A DNA stretch of 5,682 bases from Halobacteriaceae archaeon Tc-Br11_E2g27 (lineage in GTDB: Archaea; Halobacteriota; Halobacteria; Halobacteriales; Haloarculaceae): assembly GCA_001564135.1 (NCBI GenBank), contig LKNH01000174.1, positions 1-5,682 on the forward strand, read 5' to 3'. The notes under the pieces are model-generated. The model was not told where the DNA came from, did no database searches, and worked only from the letters and a program-made list of their open reading frames with translations. A program made the translations under genes and the position numbers. Numbering within the stretch: position 1 is the stretch's first letter; each line of letters opens with the position of its first letter. This document shows, one piece after another, positions 1 through 5,457 of this stretch.

Positions 1-456
1 CAGGGCGAGTTACAGGAACTAGATGAGACGTTACTTGCCGCGAGTGAACTTCGTCGCGTGGGCCGGACACTTGGGAGAGTACTCCAGCCAACTGATGCAG
101 AAAAGCAGTACTTTTTAACGCTCCTCCGGGATACGGATAGCGGCGAACGACCTGCGCCTGAGACAGTGCCAGAATCCCTCTATCCGGAGCGGGGATTAGC
201 AATCACCGCAAGCGTCGACATCTATCGTTCTGAGTTACGGACCGTAATAGACAATCCAGAACCGACACTCGACCGAGCACTCTCACAACTCGATACCCAC
301 CTGAAGCGCGTAAATGCCCTTGATGGAGCTGTGAATCCGAAACAGAGTGAGCGACTCGTTACCTCCATTCGTGATATCAGCGAGTACGTCCGGACCGATG
401 ACGAGACAGCGCTTACGCGAGCGGTTGACCGCCTCGATTCGCTGGAGCGACTCTAG
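1..456 (+). CDS. C-terminal part of a conserved haloarchaeal helical protein of unknown function (5'-truncated)
   Basis: The frame is open from the first base, so the true start lies upstream; 151 residues and a TAG stop are visible. The fragment is strongly charged and reads as a series of amphipathic helices, with no membrane segment, cysteine or catalytic motif. Phrases such as 'LRDTDSGERPAPETVPESL', 'RGLAITASVDIYRSEL' and 'RVNALDGAV' resemble, from memory, the C-terminal region of a haloarchaeal family often annotated as a DUF7117 or TFIIB-type zinc-ribbon-containing protein. In that family the zinc ribbon sits at the N-terminus, which is outside the window, so the assignment cannot be confirmed here. 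The GTG at 58 is a possible internal start but is unlikely, because similar sequence continues upstream of it. The gene converges on the ABC permease gene, with a palindromic element between them. No function is inferred. Confidence 0.8.
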   Translation, partial: QGELQELDETLLAASELRRVGRTLGRVLQPTDAEKQYFLTLLRDTDSGERPAPETVPESLYPERGLAITASVDIYRSELRTVIDNPEPTLDRALSQLDTHLKRVNALDGAVNPKQSERLVTSIRDISEYVRTDDETALTRAVDRLDSLERL

Positions 457-460
457 TCTC

Positions 461-651
461 ATAGTGATTGTTGTGACTCTTTACCGACGGGTAGTCACAA
501 TTCATGAATTTCAGCCTGGAGAGCACCCTGTTATACCGGTCGACGGAACAATTGATAGTTCTCACGCAGGACGGGTGGTGACGAATCTATCACAGCTTCC
601 GTCGACCGGTATACGTGATGTCGGCACGAAGACAACCACAATAATCAGTAT
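461..651. repeat. Large imperfect fold-back palindrome filling a convergent intergenic gap
   Basis: The two halves of this gap are inverted copies of each other. The outermost arms, 461-475 and 637-651, pair at 13 of 15 positions, with one further G-U pair possible in RNA and one mismatch. Inside them CCGAC (484-488) faces GTCGG (620-624). Then comes a perfect 17-bp stem (532-548/597-613), then TGATAG (553-558) against CTATCA (587-592), then TCAC (562-565) against GTGA (578-581), centred near 572. The left arm carries about 33 extra bases (roughly 499-531) with no partner. No target-site duplication is visible. The element starts 4 nt after the stop of the upstream gene and touches the stop codon of the permease. 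It could be a fold-back or MITE-like insertion, a two-way 3' end structure, or a structured RNA. Confidence 0.75.
532..613. repeat. Perfect 17-bp inverted repeat, core of the fold-back element
   Basis: The arm at 532-548 (TATACCGGTCGACGGAA) is the exact reverse complement of 597-613, with 48 bases between. The inner bases pair again at 553-558/587-592 after a 4x4 internal mismatch. The arms also hold two short self-complementary words, ACCGGT and GTCGAC. A perfect match of this length so close together is not expected by chance. There is no T-run directly after either arm, so it does not look like a simple archaeal U-tract terminator. Confidence 0.85.
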
Positions 652-1484
652 CAAAGGTCACTCGTTGCAAATCGCCAGTAACCGAGTGCAATCGGAACAA
701 TCAGCCAGCCAGCGAGGACCAGCCCTCCGAACCACGGTTCCTGATACAGCGCAGCAGAACCAGTACTCTCGCCGGAAATGAGCGGTAGGTTCACTGCCAA
801 CTGTTCGGAGAACGGTTCAACAGCGTTCCCCAGTGCATCAAACGGCGAGAGGCTTTCGAAAAAAGCAGCCCCAGGTGGTCGTGAAGAAGGACTCTCAAAG
901 CCATGGAGGAGATATGCTACCGCATCGGGGATAATTCCCCAGAGTTGGAAGACAAAGAGCAGATAGACCCCAAAGGCACCACCGGAAGCAACTGCTGTCG
1001 ATTCTGTCCATGCTGAGAGTCCAATTGCGATACTGACAAAAATGAGACCGATGAGCAGGCCAAACAGAAAGCCAATTGCGAGAACACTCCAATCAAAGCT
1101 CGTTGCACTCACGAACCCGCCAATCAAGGCCCCGACGTAGAGGCTTGTGATACCGGCGACAAGCACGAGCGTGCGACCAATGAACGTCCCGAGGATGATA
1201 TCAGCCCGGGAGAACGGTAACCCGAGAAGCACCGAATACTCGTGATTGACCCGCCGACCAACAATCGATTGGTGGGTGAACGCGACAGCCGCGAGGGGAG
1301 CGAGAAAGACGAGGAAAAAGAGTAACCCTTCCCCCACATTTTGATGAGAGCCGTAGGCAAACAACAGCCCAAACAGACCAAGTATGCCACAGAGCAGATG
1401 TAACTGACGTTCTCTGACGGCATCCGCCATATCCTTCCGAGCAAGCTGGCGAATCCCTCGCATCGAAACGGGGCGCTCACGCAT
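651..1484 (-). CDS. ABC-2 type exporter permease
   Basis: This 277-residue membrane protein is the likely transmembrane partner of the ATPase encoded just upstream. Hydrophobic segments lie near residues 28-44, 52-70, 103-124, 133-156, 165-183 and 252-270, giving six membrane spans, as usual for NosY/ABC-2 permeases. After span 2, 'LLGLPFSRADIILGTFIGR' matches the typical cytoplasmic 'LPxSRxxIxxGKxxGR' motif of the family. A long polar loop (about 190-250) precedes the last span. I chose the ATG at 1484-1482: it overlaps the end of the ATPase gene by 8 nt and has a good Shine-Dalgarno sequence 5 nt upstream. The ATG at 1463 is a possible alternative. The longer reading to 1616 only runs through ATPase coding sequence in another frame. 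The substrate is not evident; a two-gene ATPase/permease pair of this type usually exports a lipid, drug, metal-related or peptide substrate. Confidence 0.88.
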   Translation of the reverse strand: MRERPVSMRGIRQLARKDMADAVRERQLHLLCGILGLFGLLFAYGSHQNVGEGLLFFLVFLAPLAAVAFTHQSIVGRRVNHEYSVLLGLPFSRADIILGTFIGRTLVLVAGITSLYVGALIGGFVSATSFDWSVLAIGFLFGLLIGLIFVSIAIGLSAWTESTAVASGGAFGVYLLFVFQLWGIIPDAVAYLLHGFESPSSRPPGAAFFESLSPFDALGNAVEPFSEQLAVNLPLISGESTGSAALYQEPWFGGLVLAGWLIVPIALGYWRFATSDL

Positions 1485-2391
1485 CCGTCTCACCTCGGGT
1501 GTAGGCGGCAAACAAGTCTTCAAGCGATGCGGGTTGGGTCTCGATGTCCAACACGCTATGGCCCGCATCCAGACAGGTCGAGATAACCTTTGCCTTCGCC
1601 CTATTTGTACAGCCAACAGTCAAGCGGTTTTCATCGATAGCCGTCGTGCCAACCCCATCAATTGCCGCGACAGCATCAGAAATTGAATTGGCAGTGGAAT
1701 CAAGCGTGATGGTCAACTCACCGGTTACGTCAACTGCTTCACGCAACCCTTCGATTGTGTCGACGGCAACGAGCTGTCCATGGTGTAAGATACCCACACG
1801 GTCACAGACAGCTTCGACCTGTTCGAGGATATGGCTCGAAAAAAAGACCGTCGCACCACGCTCAGCTTCCTCCCGAACAATCTGTCGAATTTCCCGAGCA
1901 CCATTCGGGTCAAGCCCGGTCGTCGGTTCATCGAGAATCAACAGCTCTGGCGCCCCAGCCAGTGCTATCCCGAGCATCAGTCGCTGTTTCATCCCTTTCG
2001 AGTAAGCCCTCGCCGGTCGGTCGCTTGCATGAGCAATCCCAACTCGTTCAAGCAGCGACTCAGCATCGTCATCAACCCCCCGCGCCTCAAGTGCGAACGC
2101 AAGATGTTCCCTGCCGGTCATCTCACCGAGCGGACCGAACTGTTCAGGTAACAAACCGGCCCGTTGACGAACGGCAACCGGTCGCTCTTGGACAGGTTCG
2201 CCAAGAACAGTTACCTCCCCCGAAGTTGGTCGAACCTGATCGACCAGGATATCTATTGTCGTTGATTTACCAGCACCATTCGGACCGAGAAAGCCGAATA
2301 TCTCTCCCGATTTGACGCGCATATCGAGATTCTGGAGGGCTGTGAACTCACCGTACCGTTTGGTGACGCCACTGAGTTCAATTGCGGGCAT
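1477..2391 (-). CDS. ABC transporter ATP-binding protein (CcmA/NatA-type exporter ATPase)
   Basis: This 304-residue protein is the nucleotide-binding subunit that powers the permease encoded next to it, on the cytoplasmic face of the membrane. All ATPase motifs are in order: Walker A GPNGAGKST at 36-44, a Q-loop glutamine at 84 (LLPEQFG), the signature YSKGMKQR at 130-137 in the YSKGM form usual for this subfamily, Walker B LLILDEP at 150-156 with catalytic Glu155, the D-loop GLD at 159-161, and the switch histidine His187 in SSHILEQ. Residues from about 220 form a C-terminal extension ending in 'ASLEDLFAAYTRGE', typical of exporter ATPases of the ABC-2 type. The start ATG at 2391 fits the beginning of the domain (MPAIELSGVTKRYG). 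There is no Shine-Dalgarno sequence; a TATA-like box lies about 45 bp upstream, giving a short leader. The gene is first in a two-gene operon, divergent from the mutase gene. Confidence 0.95.
   Translation of the reverse strand: MPAIELSGVTKRYGEFTALQNLDMRVKSGEIFGFLGPNGAGKSTTIDILVDQVRPTSGEVTVLGEPVQERPVAVRQRAGLLPEQFGPLGEMTGREHLAFALEARGVDDDAESLLERVGIAHASDRPARAYSKGMKQRLMLGIALAGAPELLILDEPTTGLDPNGAREIRQIVREEAERGATVFFSSHILEQVEAVCDRVGILHHGQLVAVDTIEGLREAVDVTGELTITLDSTANSISDAVAAIDGVGTTAIDENRLTVGCTNRAKAKVISTCLDAGHSVLDIETQPASLEDLFAAYTRGETDA
1490..1496 (-). promoter_or_regulatory. Shine-Dalgarno sequence for the permease gene
   Basis: On the minus strand GAGGTGA lies 5 nt before the ATG at 1484, inside the last codons of the ATPase gene. 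It matches the complement of the archaeal 16S rRNA 3' end (CACCTCC). It decides the permease start and suggests internal re-initiation on a shared mRNA. The other starts in the window lack such a site. Confidence 0.65.
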
Positions 2392-2430
2392 ACCTTCGGT
2401 ACAATCGACCTGGGGATAATAGTTACCAAT

Positions 2431-2441
2431 TAATCATAAAT
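2431..2441 (-). promoter_or_regulatory. TATA-like box of the ABC exporter operon
   Basis: On the minus strand the stretch reads ATTTATGATTA. Archaeal transcription starts about 25-27 bp downstream of such boxes, which would place the start near 2411 and give a leader of about 20 nt before the ATG at 2391. It lies within the same AT-rich 30 bp as the candidate box for the divergent mutase operon, so the two promoters may compete or share regulators. This is assigned by pattern only. Confidence 0.4.
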
Positions 2442-2446
2442 AGCTG

Positions 2447-2454
2447 TTATATCA
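2447..2454 (+). promoter_or_regulatory. TATA-like box of the mutase-epimerase operon
   Basis: GTTATATC is the best TATA-like word upstream of the mutase gene and would start transcription near 2478, leaving about 35 nt of leader before the ATG at 2513. Two alternatives exist: CATAAATA at 2435-2442, and ACTTAAC at 2481-2487. The last would make the mRNA nearly leaderless at 2513. The sequence alone does not decide between them. Confidence 0.35.
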
Positions 2455-2512
2455 ACCAGTGCAAGAGACGAAGGTTGCAAGACTTAACCCCTCGGGCATC
2501 GATAGCTGGGGT

Positions 2513-4195
2513 ATGTTCACTGCCGACGAGCTCGATGAAATTCGGTCGGCCAAAGAGCGGTGGGAAGAAGAACAGCTCGACCCAGTGCTTGAGCGGTTTG
2601 GCGAGCGAAAGGAGACGTTTGAAACTGATACCGGTGGCCAGGATGTACAGCGACTGTATACACCTGCGGACCGCGGCGAGGTCGAGTATCAGGAAGAACT
2701 TGGCTTCCCCGGTGAGGAACCATACACGCGCGGCGTGTATCCAACAGGCTACCGCGGCCGCCTCTGGACGATGCGACAGTACGCCGGGATGGGAACGGCT
2801 GAAGAGACCAACGAACGGTTCCATTACCTGCTCGATGAGGGACAGACCGGGCTCTCGATGGCCTTTGACCTGCCGACGCAGATGGGATATGACTCCGATG
2901 ATAGCATGGCAACCGGTGAAGTCGGGAAAGCCGGTGTCGCCATCGACTCGCTTCGCGACATGGAGACGGTATTCGATGGGATTCCGCTTGATGAAGTCTC
3001 GACCAGTATGACCATCAACGCGCCCGCGTCCGTCCTGCTTGCGATGTATATCGCCGTCGGCGACCAACAGGGTGTCGACCGCGAAGAGCTCCGAGGAACC
3101 ATTCAGAACGATATTCTGAAAGAGTATATCGCCCGAAACACCTATATTTTCCCGCCAGAGCCCTCGATGCGCATCATCACGGATATCTTTGAGTTCTGCG
3201 CCCAGGAGACCCCGAAGTTCAACACCATCTCCATCTCGGGCTATCACGTCCGTGAAGCCGGCTCGACCGCTGCACAGGAGCTTGCATTTACTCTCGGGAA
3301 CGGCATCGAGTACGTCAAAGCCGCAATCGAAGCAGGCCTCGATGTCGACGAGTTTGCCCCACAACTCTCGTTCTTTTTCAACGGCCACAATAACATCCTC
3401 GAAGAGGTCGCCAAGTTCCGTGCCGCACGGCGAATGTGGGCGAAGATTATGGATGAGCGCTTCGACGCACAGGACCCGAAATCCAAACAACTGAAGTTCC
3501 ACACACAGACTGCTGGGTCGACGTTGACCGCACAGCAGGTCGAAAACAACGTCGTACGCGTCGCTTATCAAGCGCTTGCTGCTGTCCTCGGTGGAACACA
3601 GAGTTTGCACACCAACGGAAAGGATGAAGCGCTTTCGCTGCCGACCGAACAGTCCGTCCGAACCGCGCTTCGAACCCAGCAGATTCTCGCTCACGAATCG
3701 GGTGCTGCAGATACCATTGACCCGCTCGCTGGCAGTTACTACGTCGAATCGCTGACCGACTCCGTCGAGGAGGAAGCCTTCGAGTTGCTCGATGAGATAG
3801 ACGAACGCGGCGGGATGCGGCAGGCAATCGAATCACAGTGGGTCCAGCGCCAGATTCAAGATACCGCTTTCGAGCGCCAGCGAGAGATTGAATCGGGCGA
3901 GCGAATTATCGTCGGCGTCAACGAGTTCACCGTCGACGAAGAGGAACACGTCGATATCGAAGAGGTATCCGCCGAACAACAGCGCTCACAGCAGGAACGA
4001 CTGGACGAAGTGCGCAAAGAGCGCGACGACGAAGCAGTTGATGCGAAACTCACCGCACTTGCCCAGGCCGCGCAGGGAGATGAGAACCTCTTACCGTATA
4101 TTGTTGATGCGGTGAAGGTGTACGCGACAACCGGCGAAATCTGTCACACACTTCGTGACGAGTTTGGCGAATATAATCCGGGGACGGCAGTATGA
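2513..4195 (+). CDS. mcmA: Methylmalonyl-CoA mutase, large catalytic subunit (split type, no B12 domain)
   Basis: The enzyme isomerises (R)-methylmalonyl-CoA to succinyl-CoA in the cytoplasm using adenosylcobalamin. From the ATG at 2513 it has 560 residues, the usual length of archaeal stand-alone catalytic subunits. It shows the TIM-barrel mutase signature throughout: YRGRLWTMRQYAG (80-92), MAFDLPTQMGYDSD (116-129), GTIQNDILKEY (195-205), ISGYHVREAGSTAAQE (241-256), HTQTAGSTLTAQQ (330-342) and GGTQSLHTN (360-368). By comparison with the Propionibacterium enzyme, Tyr80, Arg208 and Tyr244-His245 match the substrate-binding and catalytic residues Tyr89, Arg207, Tyr243 and His244. Tyr and Arg at the first two positions favour methylmalonyl-CoA over isobutyryl-CoA mutase. 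The C-terminus lacks the cobalamin-binding DxHxxG domain, so a separate small subunit is needed; it is not in the window. An in-frame GTG at 2459 would add 18 residues, but that extension looks non-conserved. The epimerase gene overlaps its stop. Confidence 0.96.
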   Translation: MFTADELDEIRSAKERWEEEQLDPVLERFGERKETFETDTGGQDVQRLYTPADRGEVEYQEELGFPGEEPYTRGVYPTGYRGRLWTMRQYAGMGTAEETNERFHYLLDEGQTGLSMAFDLPTQMGYDSDDSMATGEVGKAGVAIDSLRDMETVFDGIPLDEVSTSMTINAPASVLLAMYIAVGDQQGVDREELRGTIQNDILKEYIARNTYIFPPEPSMRIITDIFEFCAQETPKFNTISISGYHVREAGSTAAQELAFTLGNGIEYVKAAIEAGLDVDEFAPQLSFFFNGHNNILEEVAKFRAARRMWAKIMDERFDAQDPKSKQLKFHTQTAGSTLTAQQVENNVVRVAYQALAAVLGGTQSLHTNGKDEALSLPTEQSVRTALRTQQILAHESGAADTIDPLAGSYYVESLTDSVEEEAFELLDEIDERGGMRQAIESQWVQRQIQDTAFERQREIESGERIIVGVNEFTVDEEEHVDIEEVSAEQQRSQQERLDEVRKERDDEAVDAKLTALAQAAQGDENLLPYIVDAVKVYATTGEICHTLRDEFGEYNPGTAV

Positions 4196-4602
4196 CAGAC
4201 GAATCCACTCCTGAGACTGCATTCGACCATGCAGGCATTGCAACGACAGACGCTGATGCACTCACAACACAGTATAGCCACCTATTTGGCTGTGAGGAAG
4301 TTCACCGCGAGACATTCAACGGAATGACCGTGGTGTTTCTTGATTTCGGAAACGGCTTTTTTGAGTTGTTAGAGCCACAGGATGACGATGGCACCATCGC
4401 AACCTACCTCGAACGGAACGGAAACGGGATTCATCACCTGGCGGTTGAGACGACCGATATCGAACGCTCGCTCGAAATCGCTACAGCCGCCGGCGTTGAT
4501 TGCATCGATGAGGAACCCCGACCCGGTGCCTGGGGGCATGAGGTTGCGTTTTTGCACCCCAAATCTACTGGCGGGATACTGCTTGAGTTCGTCGAACACT
4601 GA
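4192..4602 (+). CDS. mce: Methylmalonyl-CoA epimerase
   Basis: This 136-residue protein of the vicinal-oxygen-chelate (glyoxalase) fold converts (S)- to (R)-methylmalonyl-CoA, supplying the mutase encoded just upstream. The family's two repeated beta-alpha-beta modules are recognisable: FDHAGIAT at 11-18, FGNGFFELLEP at 52-62, GNGIHHLAVET at 77-87 and GGILLEFVEH at 127-136. The probable divalent metal ligands are His13, Glu58, one histidine of His81-His82, and Glu132, at the positions expected for the family. The length is normal. The ATG shares four bases (ATGA) with the mutase stop codon and has no Shine-Dalgarno sequence, so translation is probably coupled to that of the mutase. Pairing these two genes in one transcript is common in archaea and bacteria and strongly supports the assignment over other VOC-family enzymes. 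Confidence 0.93.
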   Translation: MTDESTPETAFDHAGIATTDADALTTQYSHLFGCEEVHRETFNGMTVVFLDFGNGFFELLEPQDDDGTIATYLERNGNGIHHLAVETTDIERSLEIATAAGVDCIDEEPRPGAWGHEVAFLHPKSTGGILLEFVEH

Positions 4603-4603
4603 T

Positions 4604-4676
4604 ACTGCCGGACGTAACTTCGGTACCATACTCGCCACACCCGGATATCGGGATTATTCAATTGCTTACGTCCAGT
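4604..4676. repeat. Inverted repeat downstream of the epimerase gene
   Basis: GGACGTAA (4610-4617) is exactly complementary to TTACGTCC (4666-4673). ACT/AGT at 4604-4606/4674-4676 extends the stem if a three-base bulge is allowed. The 48-base loop contains a smaller hairpin, CCCG-GATAT-CGGG, near 4640-4652. It begins one base after the epimerase stop and may form part of the mRNA 3' end. An 8-bp stem could also be chance. Confidence 0.4.
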
Positions 4677-4712
4677 AGTATGAGAAACAAACTGGGTGCA
4701 CTATTGAGCTGG

Positions 4713-4717
4713 TTTTT
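4713..4717 (+). terminator. Possible U-tract terminator of the mutase-epimerase transcript
   Basis: TTTTT follows the epimerase stop by about 110 nt and is the longest T-run on the plus strand in the gap before the tRNA. Archaeal RNA polymerase terminates at such U-tracts without needing a hairpin. No other evidence supports it. Confidence 0.3.
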
Positions 4718-4742
4718 CAGGCCCAAAATGCTCACAGTTTCA

Positions 4743-4841
4743 CCGTTCGCTCCGAGGTTTCGCATTCACTCAACCTCGCTACTCACGGCACCCATTGGGC
4801 GCCGTTCGCTATTCGAGGTCTCACTACGTTCGACCTCGCTA
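4743..4841 (-). repeat. Tandem hairpin repeats in the tRNA-Leu 3' trailer
   Basis: Read on the minus strand, directly behind the tRNA, a module of about 40 nt occurs twice, at 4841-4802 and 4781-4743. Each copy begins TAGCGAGGTYGA and ends AGCGAACGG. Each copy is a hairpin: GAGG-type arms at 4832-4838/4814-4820 and 4772-4778/4753-4759 (7 bp each). Between them is an imperfect dyad, ACGGCACCC/GGGCGCCGT (4785-4793/4797-4805), with one mismatch. The loops differ while the stems and the flanking AGCGAACGG are kept. Motifs of the GAACGNAGTGAG type are frequent in haloarchaeal non-coding DNA. Confidence 0.6.
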
Positions 4842-4926
4842 TGCGAGGGCTGGGATTCGAACCCAGGGACCCCTACGGGAGCGGGTCTTAAGCCCGCCGC
4901 CTTTGGCCAAGCTCAGCCACCCTCGC
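4842..4926 (-). tRNA. tRNA-Leu (anticodon UAA)
   Basis: The minus strand folds into a complete 85-nt class II tRNA. The acceptor stem is GCGAGGG (4926-4920) with CCCTCGC (4849-4843), and the discriminator A is at 4842. The anticodon stem GCGGG/CCCGC (4897-4893/4885-4881) encloses the loop CTTAAGA, so the anticodon is UAA (4890-4888), which reads UUA leucine codons. A long variable arm of 14 nt (4880-4867), with CCC/GGG pairing, and the A discriminator identify it as leucine. The T arm is CTGGG-TTCGAAT-CCCAG (4866-4850 read on the minus strand). CCA is not encoded and no intron is present. A convincing TATA box was not found at the expected distance upstream. The gene is convergent to the epimerase gene. 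Confidence 0.97.
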
Positions 4927-5310
4927 GCATTCACCTCTCTGGTGGCGAACGGAAAAGCGGTTACGGATTAGAGACACTCAAACTATTGCTGAAAACACCT
5001 CTAGTATACCTATCGCTTCGGAGCTTGACTTAATTGTTTTGCCTGAAAATAGCTGGTAGGTAAAATACACCTTCTTTTGAGGGGTGATTGATTACGAACC
5101 CTCGTTGTAAACTTCGGCTGGAGGACTTCGACCCGGAAAGTGAGTTAATAACATAACTCCAAGATAGTCGATAGCAGGTCAAGAGCGGTACTGCTACTAT
5201 TTGTCTATGACTTCCAGTACGATTGGGCTATATCGCTGCTATTGAAAAGCACTTCTGACCATTCAAATTTTTTATAACGACGGTTTTGCTTTCTGCTGGA
5301 CAAAAATTAT

Positions 5311-5333
5311 AATCAGTGATAACTAGACTGATT
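5311..5333. repeat. Dyad AATCAGT-N9-ACTGATT
   Basis: Two perfect 7-base half-sites are separated by nine bases, about 125 bp upstream of the binding-protein start and just downstream of an AT-rich run. The spacing would suit a dimeric regulator bound to one face of the helix, but a chance occurrence cannot be excluded. Confidence 0.3.
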
Positions 5334-5403
5334 CATTCCTGTTTGATGATGGTTTCTTGACTTTGATGAATGTCCGTATACAAAAATGAATGTTTGTTGA
5401 AGG

Positions 5404-5419
5404 TTCGGCATCAGCCGAA
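5404..5419. promoter_or_regulatory. Candidate operator abutting the TATA box of the binding-protein gene
   Basis: TTCGGC-ATCA-GCCGAA is a perfect dyad with 6-base half-sites. It ends four bases before the T-run taken as the TATA box, so it overlaps the position of the TFB recognition element. Bound protein there could block or help promoter recognition. A second, weaker dyad, CTATT-AC-AATAG, lies at 5429-5440 between the box and the start codon. Confidence 0.4.
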
Positions 5420-5422
5420 GCC

Positions 5423-5428
5423 TTTTTA
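5423..5428 (+). promoter_or_regulatory. TATA-like box of the binding-protein gene
   Basis: TTTTTA is followed by more AT-rich sequence and ends 30 bp before the ATG at 5458. Transcription would then start about 5 nt before, or at, the start codon. That fits the nearly leaderless mRNAs usual in haloarchaea and the absence of a Shine-Dalgarno sequence here. Confidence 0.45.
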
Positions 5429-5457
5429 CTATTACAATAGGAATGTGTGAAAGAAAC

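Larger units (their letters stand above)
4927..5457. other. Long AT-rich non-coding region upstream of the binding-protein gene
   Basis: These 530 bases contain no convincing open reading frame on either strand; only fragments of about a dozen codons were found. The stretch is AT-rich compared with its neighbours. It holds several short dyads: GAGTTA-N6-TAACTC at 5142-5159, TAGCAG-N13-CTGCTA at 5172-5196 with ATAG/CTAT outside it, AATCAGT-N9-ACTGATT at 5311-5333, and the operator-like dyad at 5404-5419. A run TTTTTTATAA at 5268-5277 could be a TATA box for a long-leader transcript or a terminator. Dyads of 6-7 bp are expected by chance in a region of this size, so most may mean nothing. Its 5' part must include the tRNA promoter on the minus strand. 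Confidence 0.55.

Noticed and set aside
347..781. Open frame of 144 codons on the plus strand across the fold-back element
   Set aside because: It overlaps the ends of two better-supported genes, crosses the palindrome, and its composition is not protein-like for this organism.
1485..1616. Upstream extension of the permease frame to an ATG at 1616
   Set aside because: This part is ATPase coding sequence read in another frame. The Shine-Dalgarno site and the family's usual N-terminus place the start at 1484 or 1463.
2447..3694. Long open frame of 415 codons on the minus strand across the mutase gene
   Set aside because: It is antisense to a clearly conserved enzyme and its translation resembles no protein family. 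Long antisense frames arise from the codon bias of haloarchaeal genes.
4842..4926. tRNA gene as an occupied integration site
   Set aside because: No second copy of the tRNA 3' end (T arm plus acceptor strand) and no integrase gene were found inside the window.
4662..5033. Open frame of 123 codons on the plus strand
   Set aside because: It runs straight through the antisense of the complete tRNA-Leu and the trailer repeats, so it cannot be a real gene.
4714..5049. Nine-base inverted repeat TTTTCAGGC/GCCTGAAAA flanking the tRNA region, considered as possible element ends
   Set aside because: Nine-base matches at this separation are expected by chance in a window of this size, and no target duplication or recombinase gene accompanies them.
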